NCBI GenBank assembly: GCA_003605175.1
Contig: QWDA01000003.1
Span: 318,501 to 382,500, forward strand
Origin: Paracoccaceae bacterium
GTDB lineage: Bacteria; Pseudomonadota; Alphaproteobacteria; Rhodobacterales; Rhodobacteraceae
Direction: 5' to 3'
Length of the DNA stretch: 64,000 nt
The translations under genes and the position numbers were made by a program. Positions 32,401-39,397 of this stretch are shown here, piece by piece. How positions within the stretch are numbered: position 1 is the first letter of the stretch; each line of letters opens with the position of its first letter. Under the pieces are notes generated by a model. The model searched no databases and was not told the DNA's origin. It saw only the letters and a program-made list of their open reading frames with translations.

Positions 32401-34158
32401 GCGCGGGTGCGGATCGGGCTTCTGCTGCGCCATGCCGGGCCGGTGCCGGAGACCTGGATCGCCCGGGGCGTGAGCGCCGCCCTGCCGCCCGAGCGGGCGG
32501 AGGTGATCGTGTTCCTGACCCAGGGCGGCGGTGGCGCGGCGGAGGATCTTTCGCCCGCAAAGGTGATCTCGCTGGCCGGGCGGAGCGTGTCGGAGACGGT
32601 GGCGGAGATAAGGGCGGCGCGGCTCGACGTGATGCTGCTCGGCGCGGCGTTCCACGGCTACATGCCCGATGCCGCCTTCGCCGCGCACCGGCTGGCGCCG
32701 CGGCAGATCGCGCTCGCGGCGGCACAATACGCGACGACGGGGCTGGGCGCGGTGGACGAGATGGTGATCGGCGCCCTGCAGGCGCCCGAGGCGGCGCGGG
32801 CGGATTGCACCGAGAAGGTGGTGGTGGCGCCGGGGACGGGACAGGCCTTCGTGTTCGGTGCGCCCGCGCGCGAGCCGGCGCCGCGCGAGCGGATGCGGCG
32901 GCGGCTGGGGCTCGATGGCGAGACGGTGCTGCTGACGAGCGGGGCGATGCGCGACAAGATCGGGCCCGAGGTGCTGGCCTCCTGGATCGCGGTGCTGGCC
33001 GGGGCGGAGGGGGCGGTGCTGGCGCTCTACCCCTTCGCGGAGAACTGGCACCGCGACTACGATCAGGCGGGGTTCGTCGCCGAGGTCCGGACGGCCTGCG
33101 CGGAAGGCGGGGTCGATCCGGCGCGGGTGATCGTGCTGCCGCCTTTGGGCGCCGCCGGGGTGGCGGACATGCTGGCGGCGGCGGATCTGTACCTCGCGGC
33201 GTTCCCGTTCTCGGGGGCGACGACGACCGTGGAGGCGCTGCGGGCGGGGCTGCCGGTGGTGGCGCGGGCCGAGCGGACCCAGCGCGGCCACCAGGCGGCG
33301 GGCTGGCTGGAAGCGTTCGGGGTGGGCGGGCTGGTGGCGGCAACGACGGCGGACTACGTGCGGATGGCGGCGGAGCTGGCGGGCTCGGCGGAGGCGCGCG
33401 GGGCGGCAGCGGCGACGATCCGGGCGGCGGAGGAGGCGGCGCTGGGGCAGGCGGAGTTCCGGGGCTGGCTGGCGCGGCATGTGATCGACGGCAATGAAGC
33501 GCCCAAGGATCAATACAGGTACTTCTTTCACCATGTTCCCAAATCTGGCGGGATGAGCCTCGTACGTCTCTTTGAAGGCTGGTTCGATTTGATAAGGGAC
33601 TATCGCGAGCCTTGGGGAAAGTTCCTCACGGACCGTGTGGAGCTAAGCTCGTTGCGGCCGAACCAGATGGTTGCGGGGCATTTTTGGTCTCCCGACATGC
33701 CGATTGATTTCCGGTATCCGGAGTTGCGAACGTCGTCCGTTTGGCGTGTGATATCTTTTGCACGAGATCCGCTGGAACTGGCACTCTCTGAGTATTTCTT
33801 CACGTGCAGGTCGCGACCGAAATTCGATCCGGACTTCGTGCCAAAACCTCTGAACGAGTTCCTGGTGGAGAGGAAGCGTTTCTATCTTTCGCAATTCAGC
33901 GCCACCGAGGAGAACTGGCGCGAGGTTCTGGACCGCTACTGGTTCATCGGCACGCTGGAGCGGTTCGGGGAGTGCGTTACCTATCTCGCCGATGCGATGG
34001 GCAAGCCGCGGCCGGAGAACCTGCCGGTGGAGAACGTCACGCCGCGGAGCGAGGAGCCGGACCCCGACGCGGTGGCGGCGTTCAAGGCGAACAACGCCAC
34101 CGATTACGCGATCTACGAGGAGGTGAACCGGCGGCTCGACCGGCTCCTGGGCGGGTGA
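29404..34158 (+). CDS. 1584-aa fusion: GT2 glycosyltransferase, GT41/OGT-like domain, C-terminal sulfotransferase
   Basis: Residues about 15-280 are a GT-A glycosyltransferase 2 domain (VSVVVTNYNYGHYLGACLAS, DDGSTDGS, LDADDLL). About 380-800 is a beta-rich, low-complexity middle part that I cannot assign. About 955-1360 resembles the catalytic part of GT41/SPINDLY/OGT (FSDLDLKPH, LYPFAENWHRDY, AFPFSGATTTVEAL, AGLPVV). About 1368-1584 is a sulfotransferase whose HHVPKSGGMSL is the PAPS phosphate-binding loop. It starts with GTG at 29404. The sulfotransferase stretch 33,500-33,900 is visibly A+T-richer than the rest, pointing to a recent graft. It probably builds a sulfated surface glycan; acceptor and sugar are unknown. 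Confidence 0.85.
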   Translation: MTRLLRTPDPQPGAALRVSVVVTNYNYGHYLGACLASLRAQTSPADEIVVVDDGSTDGSRALLAGETAARVVLQENAGQAAAFNAGFAATTGDVVIFLDADDLLYPEAIAVVRALWTGREAILCWRLDTVDAAGRKTGRYEKWAPDLDMLPRLLDGLLLPFMPTSANAFSREAIAWSFPLPAARWRISADALLVRAGVLAGPMRPVAQVLGGYRIHGGNNYHRGSEAQTANIFRGLNDIADAGLDLVEMAGRAGRLERGQRVKLLASALRVRLRADAILPDAARFRVFLARLARVARQGGPRLALAGWLAARLLPRSAALRQYVREPACRPRGVQGWIERVAGAALATERYAVTPRRAPHDGPPAEPGEQGGLYLPDLLEAPEWERDWVDGSFALRAARGRFRLQRPPGRVHDLRLSLAPAGPFGLIVKVMGNGLPLANRYVTGQDDLLMALPPRAPGHWAPDEIEILVEETGRPGRWRERWRQPVVRLKLHGVVLTQAGAEGVDGVLPVLDERPMEALGPVLRAASGAVLEGETLVGPGEKLCLALPVLPAPYALVLRFAPGQGAGSLSLTGGGRVLFAGEIGPAQRIAVEIPPDLAASTRIELAPAFRPEGFLDGAELAIASLGWMPGRDTARGGVPALSPGEMVGPGGGRPLWPFLGSGWDLDENGAAHMAGATAELQLAPVEGSGVAQVVLDLEPLAPFAAETPPLVVVSVGQTELTSLRLAGRAKVVFGVAAEPVELAVHAAGVGQDGTVGAEHGGIVLHGIGLAASSDRLPAPVALRAEAPGGLIGRLWELRRAGGLPVAERGALRDALAAEIAAAAPGALWHLVDADGLRAMAELARGVPVRAGDLPAPAGPEGWLAGFALRVLAGPGHADAPVRLSLDDVPDLPEALARAVAEIVVADPGPGAAREVLAAYQAALVARLDEARAILAHAPATSARWALARVLVRATRPNALLFSDLDLKPHVAAFGRALEAMLLREGHVLGLEERSPRPEGARVRIGLLLRHAGPVPETWIARGVSAALPPERAEVIVFLTQGGGGAAEDLSPAKVISLAGRSVSETVAEIRAARLDVMLLGAAFHGYMPDAAFAAHRLAPRQIALAAAQYATTGLGAVDEMVIGALQAPEAARADCTEKVVVAPGTGQAFVFGAPAREPAPRERMRRRLGLDGETVLLTSGAMRDKIGPEVLASWIAVLAGAEGAVLALYPFAENWHRDYDQAGFVAEVRTACAEGGVDPARVIVLPPLGAAGVADMLAAADLYLAAFPFSGATTTVEALRAGLPVVARAERTQRGHQAAGWLEAFGVGGLVAATTADYVRMAAELAGSAEARGAAAATIRAAEEAALGQAEFRGWLARHVIDGNEAPKDQYRYFFHHVPKSGGMSLVRLFEGWFDLIRDYREPWGKFLTDRVELSSLRPNQMVAGHFWSPDMPIDFRYPELRTSSVWRVISFARDPLELALSEYFFTCRSRPKFDPDFVPKPLNEFLVERKRFYLSQFSATEENWREVLDRYWFIGTLERFGECVTYLADAMGKPRPENLPVENVTPRSEEPDPDAVAAFKANNATDYAIYEEVNRRLDRLLGG

Positions 34159-34201
34159 TCTGGCGTGCCCGGCCCGGGGCCGCAGGGCCGCGCCGCCGTC
34201 T

Positions 34202-34723
34202 CTAGCGCAAGCGGCGCAGGGTGCGGGAGCCGGTCGCTTTCGAGGCGATCCGCCCGCCCGCTTCGGCGGCGTTCTTGGCGGCCGCGCCGGCGGGGCCGAC
34301 GCCGACGGCCATCGGGTTGACGATGGCGGCGAGGGCGCGGAGCGTCGGGTCGGCGCCGGACTGGTTCAGGAGGAACTGTTCGGGGGCGACGAGGCCCAGG
34401 AGCGTCTGGCCGGCCGGCGAGTTCTCGAAACCCTCGGCGTCGCCCGGGATATCGCCCGCCTCCTCGCCGAGGATCGCGAGAATGTCGAAGAGGTCGGCGA
34501 GGAAGTCGGCGAGGAGCGACTGGACCGCGCCTGGCACCGCGAGCGCGGTCGCGGCCATCGCCTCGAGCGAGGCCGCCGCGAGGTTCGGCCAGGCGCCGAT
34601 CAGCGCCCAGAGCGCCTCGGTCGCCCAGAATTTGCCGCCGATATGCGGCGAGAGCGGCTTGTACCTGTCTTGCGCCAGAAGCGCATCGACGGCGCCCGCG
34701 AGTTGCGGCTTGCTGATATTCAT
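34202..34723 (-). CDS. Uncharacterised 173-aa protein
   Basis: I do not recognise this protein. It opens MNISKPQLAGAVDALLAQDR and contains two long Ala/Leu-rich, moderately hydrophobic helices (about residues 40-95), then a Gly/Ala-rich and basic tail ending RTLRRLR. The start is the ATG at 34723, 6 nt after AGGGGG; the ATG at 34729 lies directly on that site. It converges with the 1584-aa glycosyltransferase gene, 43 nt apart, and is upstream of pepN on the same strand in the reverse order, so no operon partner is evident. Confidence 0.6.
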   Translation of the reverse strand: MNISKPQLAGAVDALLAQDRYKPLSPHIGGKFWATEALWALIGAWPNLAAASLEAMAATALAVPGAVQSLLADFLADLFDILAILGEEAGDIPGDAEGFENSPAGQTLLGLVAPEQFLLNQSGADPTLRALAAIVNPMAVGVGPAGAAAKNAAEAGGRIASKATGSRTLRRLR

Positions 34724-34815
34724 GTCCATCCCCCTACACAACACTACGGGGAGGAAGGTTACCTCATCCGGGGCGCTACGCCTAGCTGCTGGAGCGGTTG
34801 GGCGCCGGGCAGGGC

Positions 34816-37443
34816 TCAGCCTCCGAGGATGCGGCCGACCATCTCGCCGGTGTCGCGGCTGAGGTCGGGGGTGGCGGCGATGCGTTCGAGCGCGGTGCGG
34901 ATCATCGACTGGCGGTCGGCGTCGTAGCGGGCCCAGGTCTCGAAGATCGTGGTCATCCGCGCGGTGGTCTGCGGGTTGAGCGGGTCGAGGCGGATCAGCC
35001 AGTCGGCGACGAAATCGTAGGCGGCGCCCGAGGGGTGGTGGAAGCCCGCGGTGTTCATCGCGAGCCCGCCGATCAGCGCGCGGAAGCGGTTCGGGTTCTT
35101 CCAGTCGAAATCGGCGTGCTGCGCGAGGTCACGCGCCACGGCGGCGGCGTCGCCGGGTTTCGCGTGGGCGACCTGGAGGGAGAACCACTTGTCCATCACC
35201 AGCCGGTCATGGGACCAGCGGCGGTAGAACCGCGCGACTTCCTCGGCGCCGTTGCCGGCATCGAGCAGGCAGGCGAGGGCGCCGATCTCCTCGGTCATGT
35301 TGTCGGCGGCGAGGAACTGCGCGCGGGCCTGCGCGCCGTCGTCGAGCCGGGTCAGGAGGCCGAGCGCGGTGAGCCGGAGCGAACGGCAGCCGGCGGCCTT
35401 GGGGTCGGGCGAGTAGGGGCCGGGGAGCGACATCGCCTCGTAGATGCCGGGCAGGATGGCCGAAAGGTGCTCGGCGGCGGCCTTGGCGAGGCGTTCGCGG
35501 GCGGCGTGGATCGCGGTCGGGTCGGGGGTGACGCCGGAATCGTGGAGCGTCTGCGCCATGTCGTCCTCGGAGGGCAGGCGCAGGGCGAGGGCGCGGAAGG
35601 CCGGGTCGAGGCTGTCGTCGCGGGCGACCATCTGGAGCGCGTCGAGATAGGCGGGGCCGGGGGCGGCGCCTTGCGCGACCATGGCGGTCAGCACGTCCTT
35701 GGCGAGCTGGCGCCCGGCCTCCCACTTGTTGAACGGGTCGGTGTCATGGGCGAGGAGGAAGGCGCGTTCCTCGGCGGTCGACGGGCGTTCGAGGATGACG
35801 GGCGCGGAGAAGTTGCGGAGGATCGAGGGGATCGGTTTGGCGGCGGCGGCCTCCCCCCCGGCCCCCCTCCCGGCGGGAGGGGAGGGCGGTACCGTCGCTG
35901 TGGGTTCCCAGCCTTCCGGCGTGGCGCGGAAGGCGAAGCCTTGCCGGGCCTCGGTCATCTCGAGCACCGTGGTGGGCATCACCTCGTCGCCGTTCGGGCC
36001 GAGCAGTCCGACGGCGATGGGGATCACCTGCGGCGCCTTCATCGGCTGGCCGGGGGTGGGCGGCGTTTCCTGTTCGAAATGGAGCGTATAGGTGCCGTCG
36101 CGGAAGTCTTCCTTCACGCGCAGGCGCGGGGTGCCCGACTGGGAATACCATTGCGCGAATTGCGAGAGGTCGCGGCCGGTGGCGTCTTCGAAGACCTTCA
36201 GCCAGTCCTCGATGGTGGCCGCATCGCCGTCGTGGCGGCTGAAGTAGAGGTCGAGCGCCGCCCTGTAGCCCTCTTCCCCGACGAGCGTCTTCAGCATGCC
36301 GATCACCTCGGCGCCCTTTTCGTAGACGGTGGCGGTGTAGAAGTTGTTGATCTCGACGAAGCTCGCGGGCCGAACGGGGTGCGAGAGCGGGCCGTTGTCT
36401 TCGCGGAACTGCCGGGCGCGGAGTTGCAGGACGTCCTCGATGCGCTTGACGGCATGGGATCTCTGGTCGCCGGAGAATTGCTGGTCGCGGAAGACGGTGA
36501 GGCCTTCCTTGAGGCAGAGCTGGAACCAGTCGCGGCAGGTGATGCGGTTGCCTGTCCAGTTGTGGAAGTATTCGTGGGCGACGATGCCCTCGATCAGTTC
36601 GAAGTCGCGGTCGGTTGCTGTCTCGGGCGAGGCGAGGACGTATTTGGAGTTGAAGACGTTCAGCCCCTTGTTCTCCATCGCGCCCATGTTGAAATCGTCC
36701 ACGGCGACGATGTTGAACACATCGAGATCGTATTCGCGGCCATAGACCTGCTCGTCCCAGCGCATCGAGCGCCTGAGCGCGTCGAGCGCGTAGTCGCAGC
36801 GGGTTTCGTCGCCGGGGCGGACCCAGACGTTCAGGTCGACCGGCTTGCCCGAGGCGGTGGTGAAGGCGCCGGAATGGGCGGTGAGGTCGCCCGCGACGAG
36901 GGCGAAGAGATAGGCGGGCTTGGGCCAGGGGTCGTGCCATTCGGCCCAGCCAGTGCCGGTGTCGCCGGGATTGCCGTTGGAGAGGAGGACCGGGAGGTCG
37001 CTTTCGATCCGGACGGTGAAGGGCGCCATCACGTCGGGGCGGTCCGGGTAATAGGTGATCTTGCGGAAGCCTTCGGCCTCGCACTGGGTGCAGTACATGC
37101 CCCTGGAGATGTAGAGCCCTTCGAGCGCGGTGTTCGCGGCAGGGTCGATCTCGACCTCGGCCTCCCAGATGAAGGGCGCGTCGGGGGCGGGGCAGGTGAG
37201 GCCCTCGTCGGTGAGCTCCGGTGAGATCTCGGTGCCGTCGATGGCGGCGCGGATCAGGGTGAGCTTCTTGCCATGGAGGAAGAAGCGGCTGTCCGTCGCA
37301 TCCGGGTTCGGCCGGAAGGCGATGCGCGACAGGACCCGGGTGCGGGACGGGTCCAGCCGGAAAGTCAGATTGACGGAGTCGACGAGATAGGCAGGAGGTG
37401 TATAGTCGGCGAGGAAGACGGCCTTGGGGGCGGCGTCCTTCAT
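34816..37443 (-). CDS. pepN: Aminopeptidase N (M1 family)
   Basis: This 875-aa zinc aminopeptidase matches E. coli PepN in length and layout. It has the N-terminal beta domain (ending in substrate motif GAMEN near residue 253), the thermolysin-like catalytic domain with HEYFHNW near 289-295 and the second Glu in CLKEGLT about 19 residues later, then a beta domain and a helical C-terminal domain. It degrades cytosolic peptides from the N-terminus. The ATG is at 37443. Residues around 520-535 (PPSPPAGRGAGGE) are an in-frame insertion encoded by a palindromic repeat. Confidence 0.96.
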   Translation of the reverse strand: MKDAAPKAVFLADYTPPAYLVDSVNLTFRLDPSRTRVLSRIAFRPNPDATDSRFFLHGKKLTLIRAAIDGTEISPELTDEGLTCPAPDAPFIWEAEVEIDPAANTALEGLYISRGMYCTQCEAEGFRKITYYPDRPDVMAPFTVRIESDLPVLLSNGNPGDTGTGWAEWHDPWPKPAYLFALVAGDLTAHSGAFTTASGKPVDLNVWVRPGDETRCDYALDALRRSMRWDEQVYGREYDLDVFNIVAVDDFNMGAMENKGLNVFNSKYVLASPETATDRDFELIEGIVAHEYFHNWTGNRITCRDWFQLCLKEGLTVFRDQQFSGDQRSHAVKRIEDVLQLRARQFREDNGPLSHPVRPASFVEINNFYTATVYEKGAEVIGMLKTLVGEEGYRAALDLYFSRHDGDAATIEDWLKVFEDATGRDLSQFAQWYSQSGTPRLRVKEDFRDGTYTLHFEQETPPTPGQPMKAPQVIPIAVGLLGPNGDEVMPTTVLEMTEARQGFAFRATPEGWEPTATVPPSPPAGRGAGGEAAAAKPIPSILRNFSAPVILERPSTAEERAFLLAHDTDPFNKWEAGRQLAKDVLTAMVAQGAAPGPAYLDALQMVARDDSLDPAFRALALRLPSEDDMAQTLHDSGVTPDPTAIHAARERLAKAAAEHLSAILPGIYEAMSLPGPYSPDPKAAGCRSLRLTALGLLTRLDDGAQARAQFLAADNMTEEIGALACLLDAGNGAEEVARFYRRWSHDRLVMDKWFSLQVAHAKPGDAAAVARDLAQHADFDWKNPNRFRALIGGLAMNTAGFHHPSGAAYDFVADWLIRLDPLNPQTTARMTTIFETWARYDADRQSMIRTALERIAATPDLSRDTGEMVGRILGG
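35864..35882. repeat. Palindromic repeat inserted in pepN
   Basis: CCCCTCCC (35864-35871) and GGGAGGGG (35875-35882) flank GGC, inside a longer C-rich/G-rich dyad. On the coding strand it reads SPPAGRGAGGE, a peptide often seen where this type of mobile palindrome sits in frame inside proteobacterial genes. Confidence 0.6.
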
Positions 37444-37541
37444 GGGGCTACTCCGCGAGAGGGGAACATCTGCTGAGGGGGACGTTACGGTTTTGTCCTG
37501 CCCCGTCAACCGGGGCGAATGCCAGATCAGGGGAGGCAGCA

Positions 37542-37724
37542 ATGTCCGCACCCGATACCGACACGGAACATGAAGCCGAACAGCACAGGGTGCCGATCAT
37601 CGGCATCGCGGCAACGCTGGTCTTCGCCTTTTTCATCGCGGTCGCGGTGATGGGAGTGATGAACGAGGCGGCGGGCCCGGCGGCGCCCGACGATGCGACC
37701 GCGGCCGACCGGGGCGCCAGCTAG
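37542..37724 (+). CDS. Small single-pass membrane protein
   Basis: This 60-aa protein has a charged N-terminus (MSAPDTDTEHEAEQHR), one hydrophobic helix (IIGIAATLVFAFFIAVAVM) and an Ala/Asp-rich tail. GGGGAGGCAG lies 5 nt before the ATG, a strong ribosome-binding site. It is divergent from pepN. The function is unknown; such short tail proteins are common and hard to assign. Confidence 0.65.
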   Translation: MSAPDTDTEHEAEQHRVPIIGIAATLVFAFFIAVAVMGVMNEAAGPAAPDDATAADRGAS

Positions 37725-37884
37725 GCGGGATGCGTTTCCCGGGAAATCGGGAACCTTTCGCAGTTCGAGCCTTGATGTCGGCTCCGCCCGAAGGCGCGTG
37801 AAGCCCTTTGCAACGGCTGCGCATTTGCCCCGCCCGGCTTCGCGCGCCGCGGCATGGCAGATGGGCTCCGCCCGTTCGCCCATC

Positions 37885-37905
37885 GAAACGTCCCCCGGAC
37901 GTTTC
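37885..37905. repeat. GAAACGTCC dyad in a gene-free spacer
   Basis: GAAACGTCC (37885-37893) and GGACGTTTC (37897-37905) form a 9-bp hairpin with loop CCC. It sits in the 267-bp spacer 37725-37991 between the small membrane protein and the SRPBCC gene, which converge; no gene is supportable there. It may act as a two-way terminator, though no T-run follows. Confidence 0.5.
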
Positions 37906-37991
37906 GCCGGCTTTGCCGGGCCGGGGCTCACTCCCACGGGCAGGCGCTCGCCCGGCTCCGCGCTTGGTGGTGGCGGATGGGTTGCGGCCGG

Positions 37992-38453
37992 TCAGTCAGT
38001 GCCGATGAAGCGGGCGAGTTTGCCGAGGGTCTGGAGGCCGAGTTCGACGGCGCCGAAGCCCTTGGCCTGTTCGTATTCCTCGGGCGTCACGAAGACCATG
38101 GTGAGGGTAACGCGGGTGCCGTCGCCCTGCGGCTCGAACCGGGCAGAGGCGTCGGCGTGCTTGGGGCCGTTCTCGCCCCAATGCAGCGTGTAGTCGATGC
38201 CGGTCTCGCGGTCGAAGCGGTGGTACTTGTGGTGGTTGGGGAAGATCGTGCCGTCGGGGCCGATCATGTCGAACACCCATTCGCCGCCCGTGCGGAGGTC
38301 GATCCGGTCGGTGCGGCAGGAGAACCCGTCGGGCCCCCACCATCGCGGCAGCGCCTGCGGATCGGACCAGGCGGCCCAGATCGCGTCGATCGGCGCTGCG
38401 ATCAGGCGTTCGATGACCATGGTGCGGTCGGCGGGTTTCACGTCGATGTTCAT
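37992..38453 (-). CDS. SRPBCC (AHSA1-like) domain protein
   Basis: This 153-aa START/Bet v1-like protein has IAAPIDAIWAAWSDPQALPRWWGP at the front and a GEWVFDMIGPDG strand, both standard for AHSA1 proteins. These bind small hydrophobic ligands or act as cochaperones; no ligand is known here. The ATG overlaps the preceding SRPBCC stop by 4 nt. It is the third gene of an ArsR-SRPBCC-SRPBCC operon. Confidence 0.87.
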   Translation of the reverse strand: MNIDVKPADRTMVIERLIAAPIDAIWAAWSDPQALPRWWGPDGFSCRTDRIDLRTGGEWVFDMIGPDGTIFPNHHKYHRFDRETGIDYTLHWGENGPKHADASARFEPQGDGTRVTLTMVFVTPEEYEQAKGFGAVELGLQTLGKLARFIGTD

Positions 38454-38920
38454 CTTGCCAATCCTTGCGCATAGGCCTCGAGCTGGTCGACCACCGTGCC
38501 CCAGCCATCGAAGAAGCCCATCTTCTTGTGCTGTTCCGCCGTATCGGGGGAGCGGTGGCGGGCGATGGCGGTGTATCTGGTGCGGCCGTCGCCCAGATCC
38601 TCGAAGGTGACGATGGCGGTCATGAAGGGCTCGGGCGCGGGCTTCCAGCCTTCGGTGTAGGTGTCGGTGAAGACGAGCTTTTCGTTCTCGACCAGTTCGA
38701 GGAAGACGCCGTTGTTCTGCATTTCGTTGCCGTCGACATTGAACGTCGTCTCGAAGGCGCCGCCGACGCGCGGGTCGAGCCGGCAATGGGTGACGCTGTG
38801 CGGTTTCGGCACGAAGAAATGCGGGATGTGCTCGGGGCTGGTCCAGCATTCATAGAGAAGTGCGGCGGGCGCGTTGACGGTGCGTTCGAGAACGAGGTCG
38901 AGCGTCGGGTCAAGGTTCAT
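38450..38920 (-). CDS. SRPBCC (AHSA1-like) domain protein
   Basis: This 156-aa protein is of the same family as its downstream neighbour (TVNAPAALLYECWTSPEHIPHFFVP, GWGTVVDQLEAYAQ). Its start overlaps the end of the arsR gene by 11 nt. ArsR regulators coupled to AHSA1-type proteins are a frequent bacterial pairing of unknown physiological role. Confidence 0.88.
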   Translation of the reverse strand: MNLDPTLDLVLERTVNAPAALLYECWTSPEHIPHFFVPKPHSVTHCRLDPRVGGAFETTFNVDGNEMQNNGVFLELVENEKLVFTDTYTEGWKPAPEPFMTAIVTFEDLGDGRTRYTAIARHRSPDTAEQHKKMGFFDGWGTVVDQLEAYAQGLAR

Positions 38921-39257
38921 CGGATCTTTCCTGCATCAGGGTTTGGACATAGCTGTCGAGCCGGTCGAGCCGCGCCTCCCAGATCGCGCGCTGCTGTGAG
39001 AGCCAGCCCGAGGCGGTGTCGATCGCCGCGAGGTTCGCGCGGCAAATCCGCGTGCGGCCTTGCTTTTCCGAGCGGACGAGGCCGCCACGCTCGAGCTTGG
39101 CGAGGTGCTGGAGCACCGTGGGGAGCGCCATGTCGAGGGGTGCAGCGAGTTCGCTGACCGAGGCCGGGCCGGCCATCAGGCGCTCGATCATGCCGCGCCG
39201 CGTGGGGTCGGAGAGGGCCTGGAACAGGGCGTCGAGGGTGGGATCATGCTTAGCCAT
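38910..39257 (-). CDS. ArsR-family transcriptional regulator
   Basis: This 115-aa winged-helix regulator reads LFQALSDPTRRGMIERL, then SELAAPLDMALPTVLQHLAKLE (recognition region) and VRSEKQGRTRICR for the wing. No metal-binding Cys motif is present, so it belongs to the non-metal ArsR group usually paired with SRPBCC proteins. Its ATG (39257) is inside the operator-like palindrome 39249-39266, so it probably represses its own operon. Confidence 0.9.
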   Translation of the reverse strand: MAKHDPTLDALFQALSDPTRRGMIERLMAGPASVSELAAPLDMALPTVLQHLAKLERGGLVRSEKQGRTRICRANLAAIDTASGWLSQQRAIWEARLDRLDSYVQTLMQERSDEP

Positions 39258-39266
39258 ATGACTAAG
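39249..39266. promoter_or_regulatory. ArsR operator-like palindrome over the start codon
   Basis: CTTAGCCATATGACTAAG pairs at eight of nine positions and includes the arsR start codon. The symmetry and length are typical of ArsR sites. Binding here would block transcription or initiation directly. Confidence 0.65.
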
Positions 39267-39397
39267 TATCTGGTGGCGCGGCGGGGCGCAAGCAAAAACT
39301 TAGGCGTTTGGCTAGGTTTTGCCGCTGGCGGGGTGCTTGCCTCCGGCAGGGACGCGCCCTAGAACCCTGTCAGGTGGTATACCAGAGGAGAGGCGCT

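Noticed and set aside
30328-33534. A very long open antisense frame (over 1000 codons) opposite the glycosyltransferase fusion
   Set aside because: It is rich in Arg, Pro and His with no domain pattern, as expected for the shadow of a GC-saturated gene; the plus-strand frame has clear enzyme motifs.
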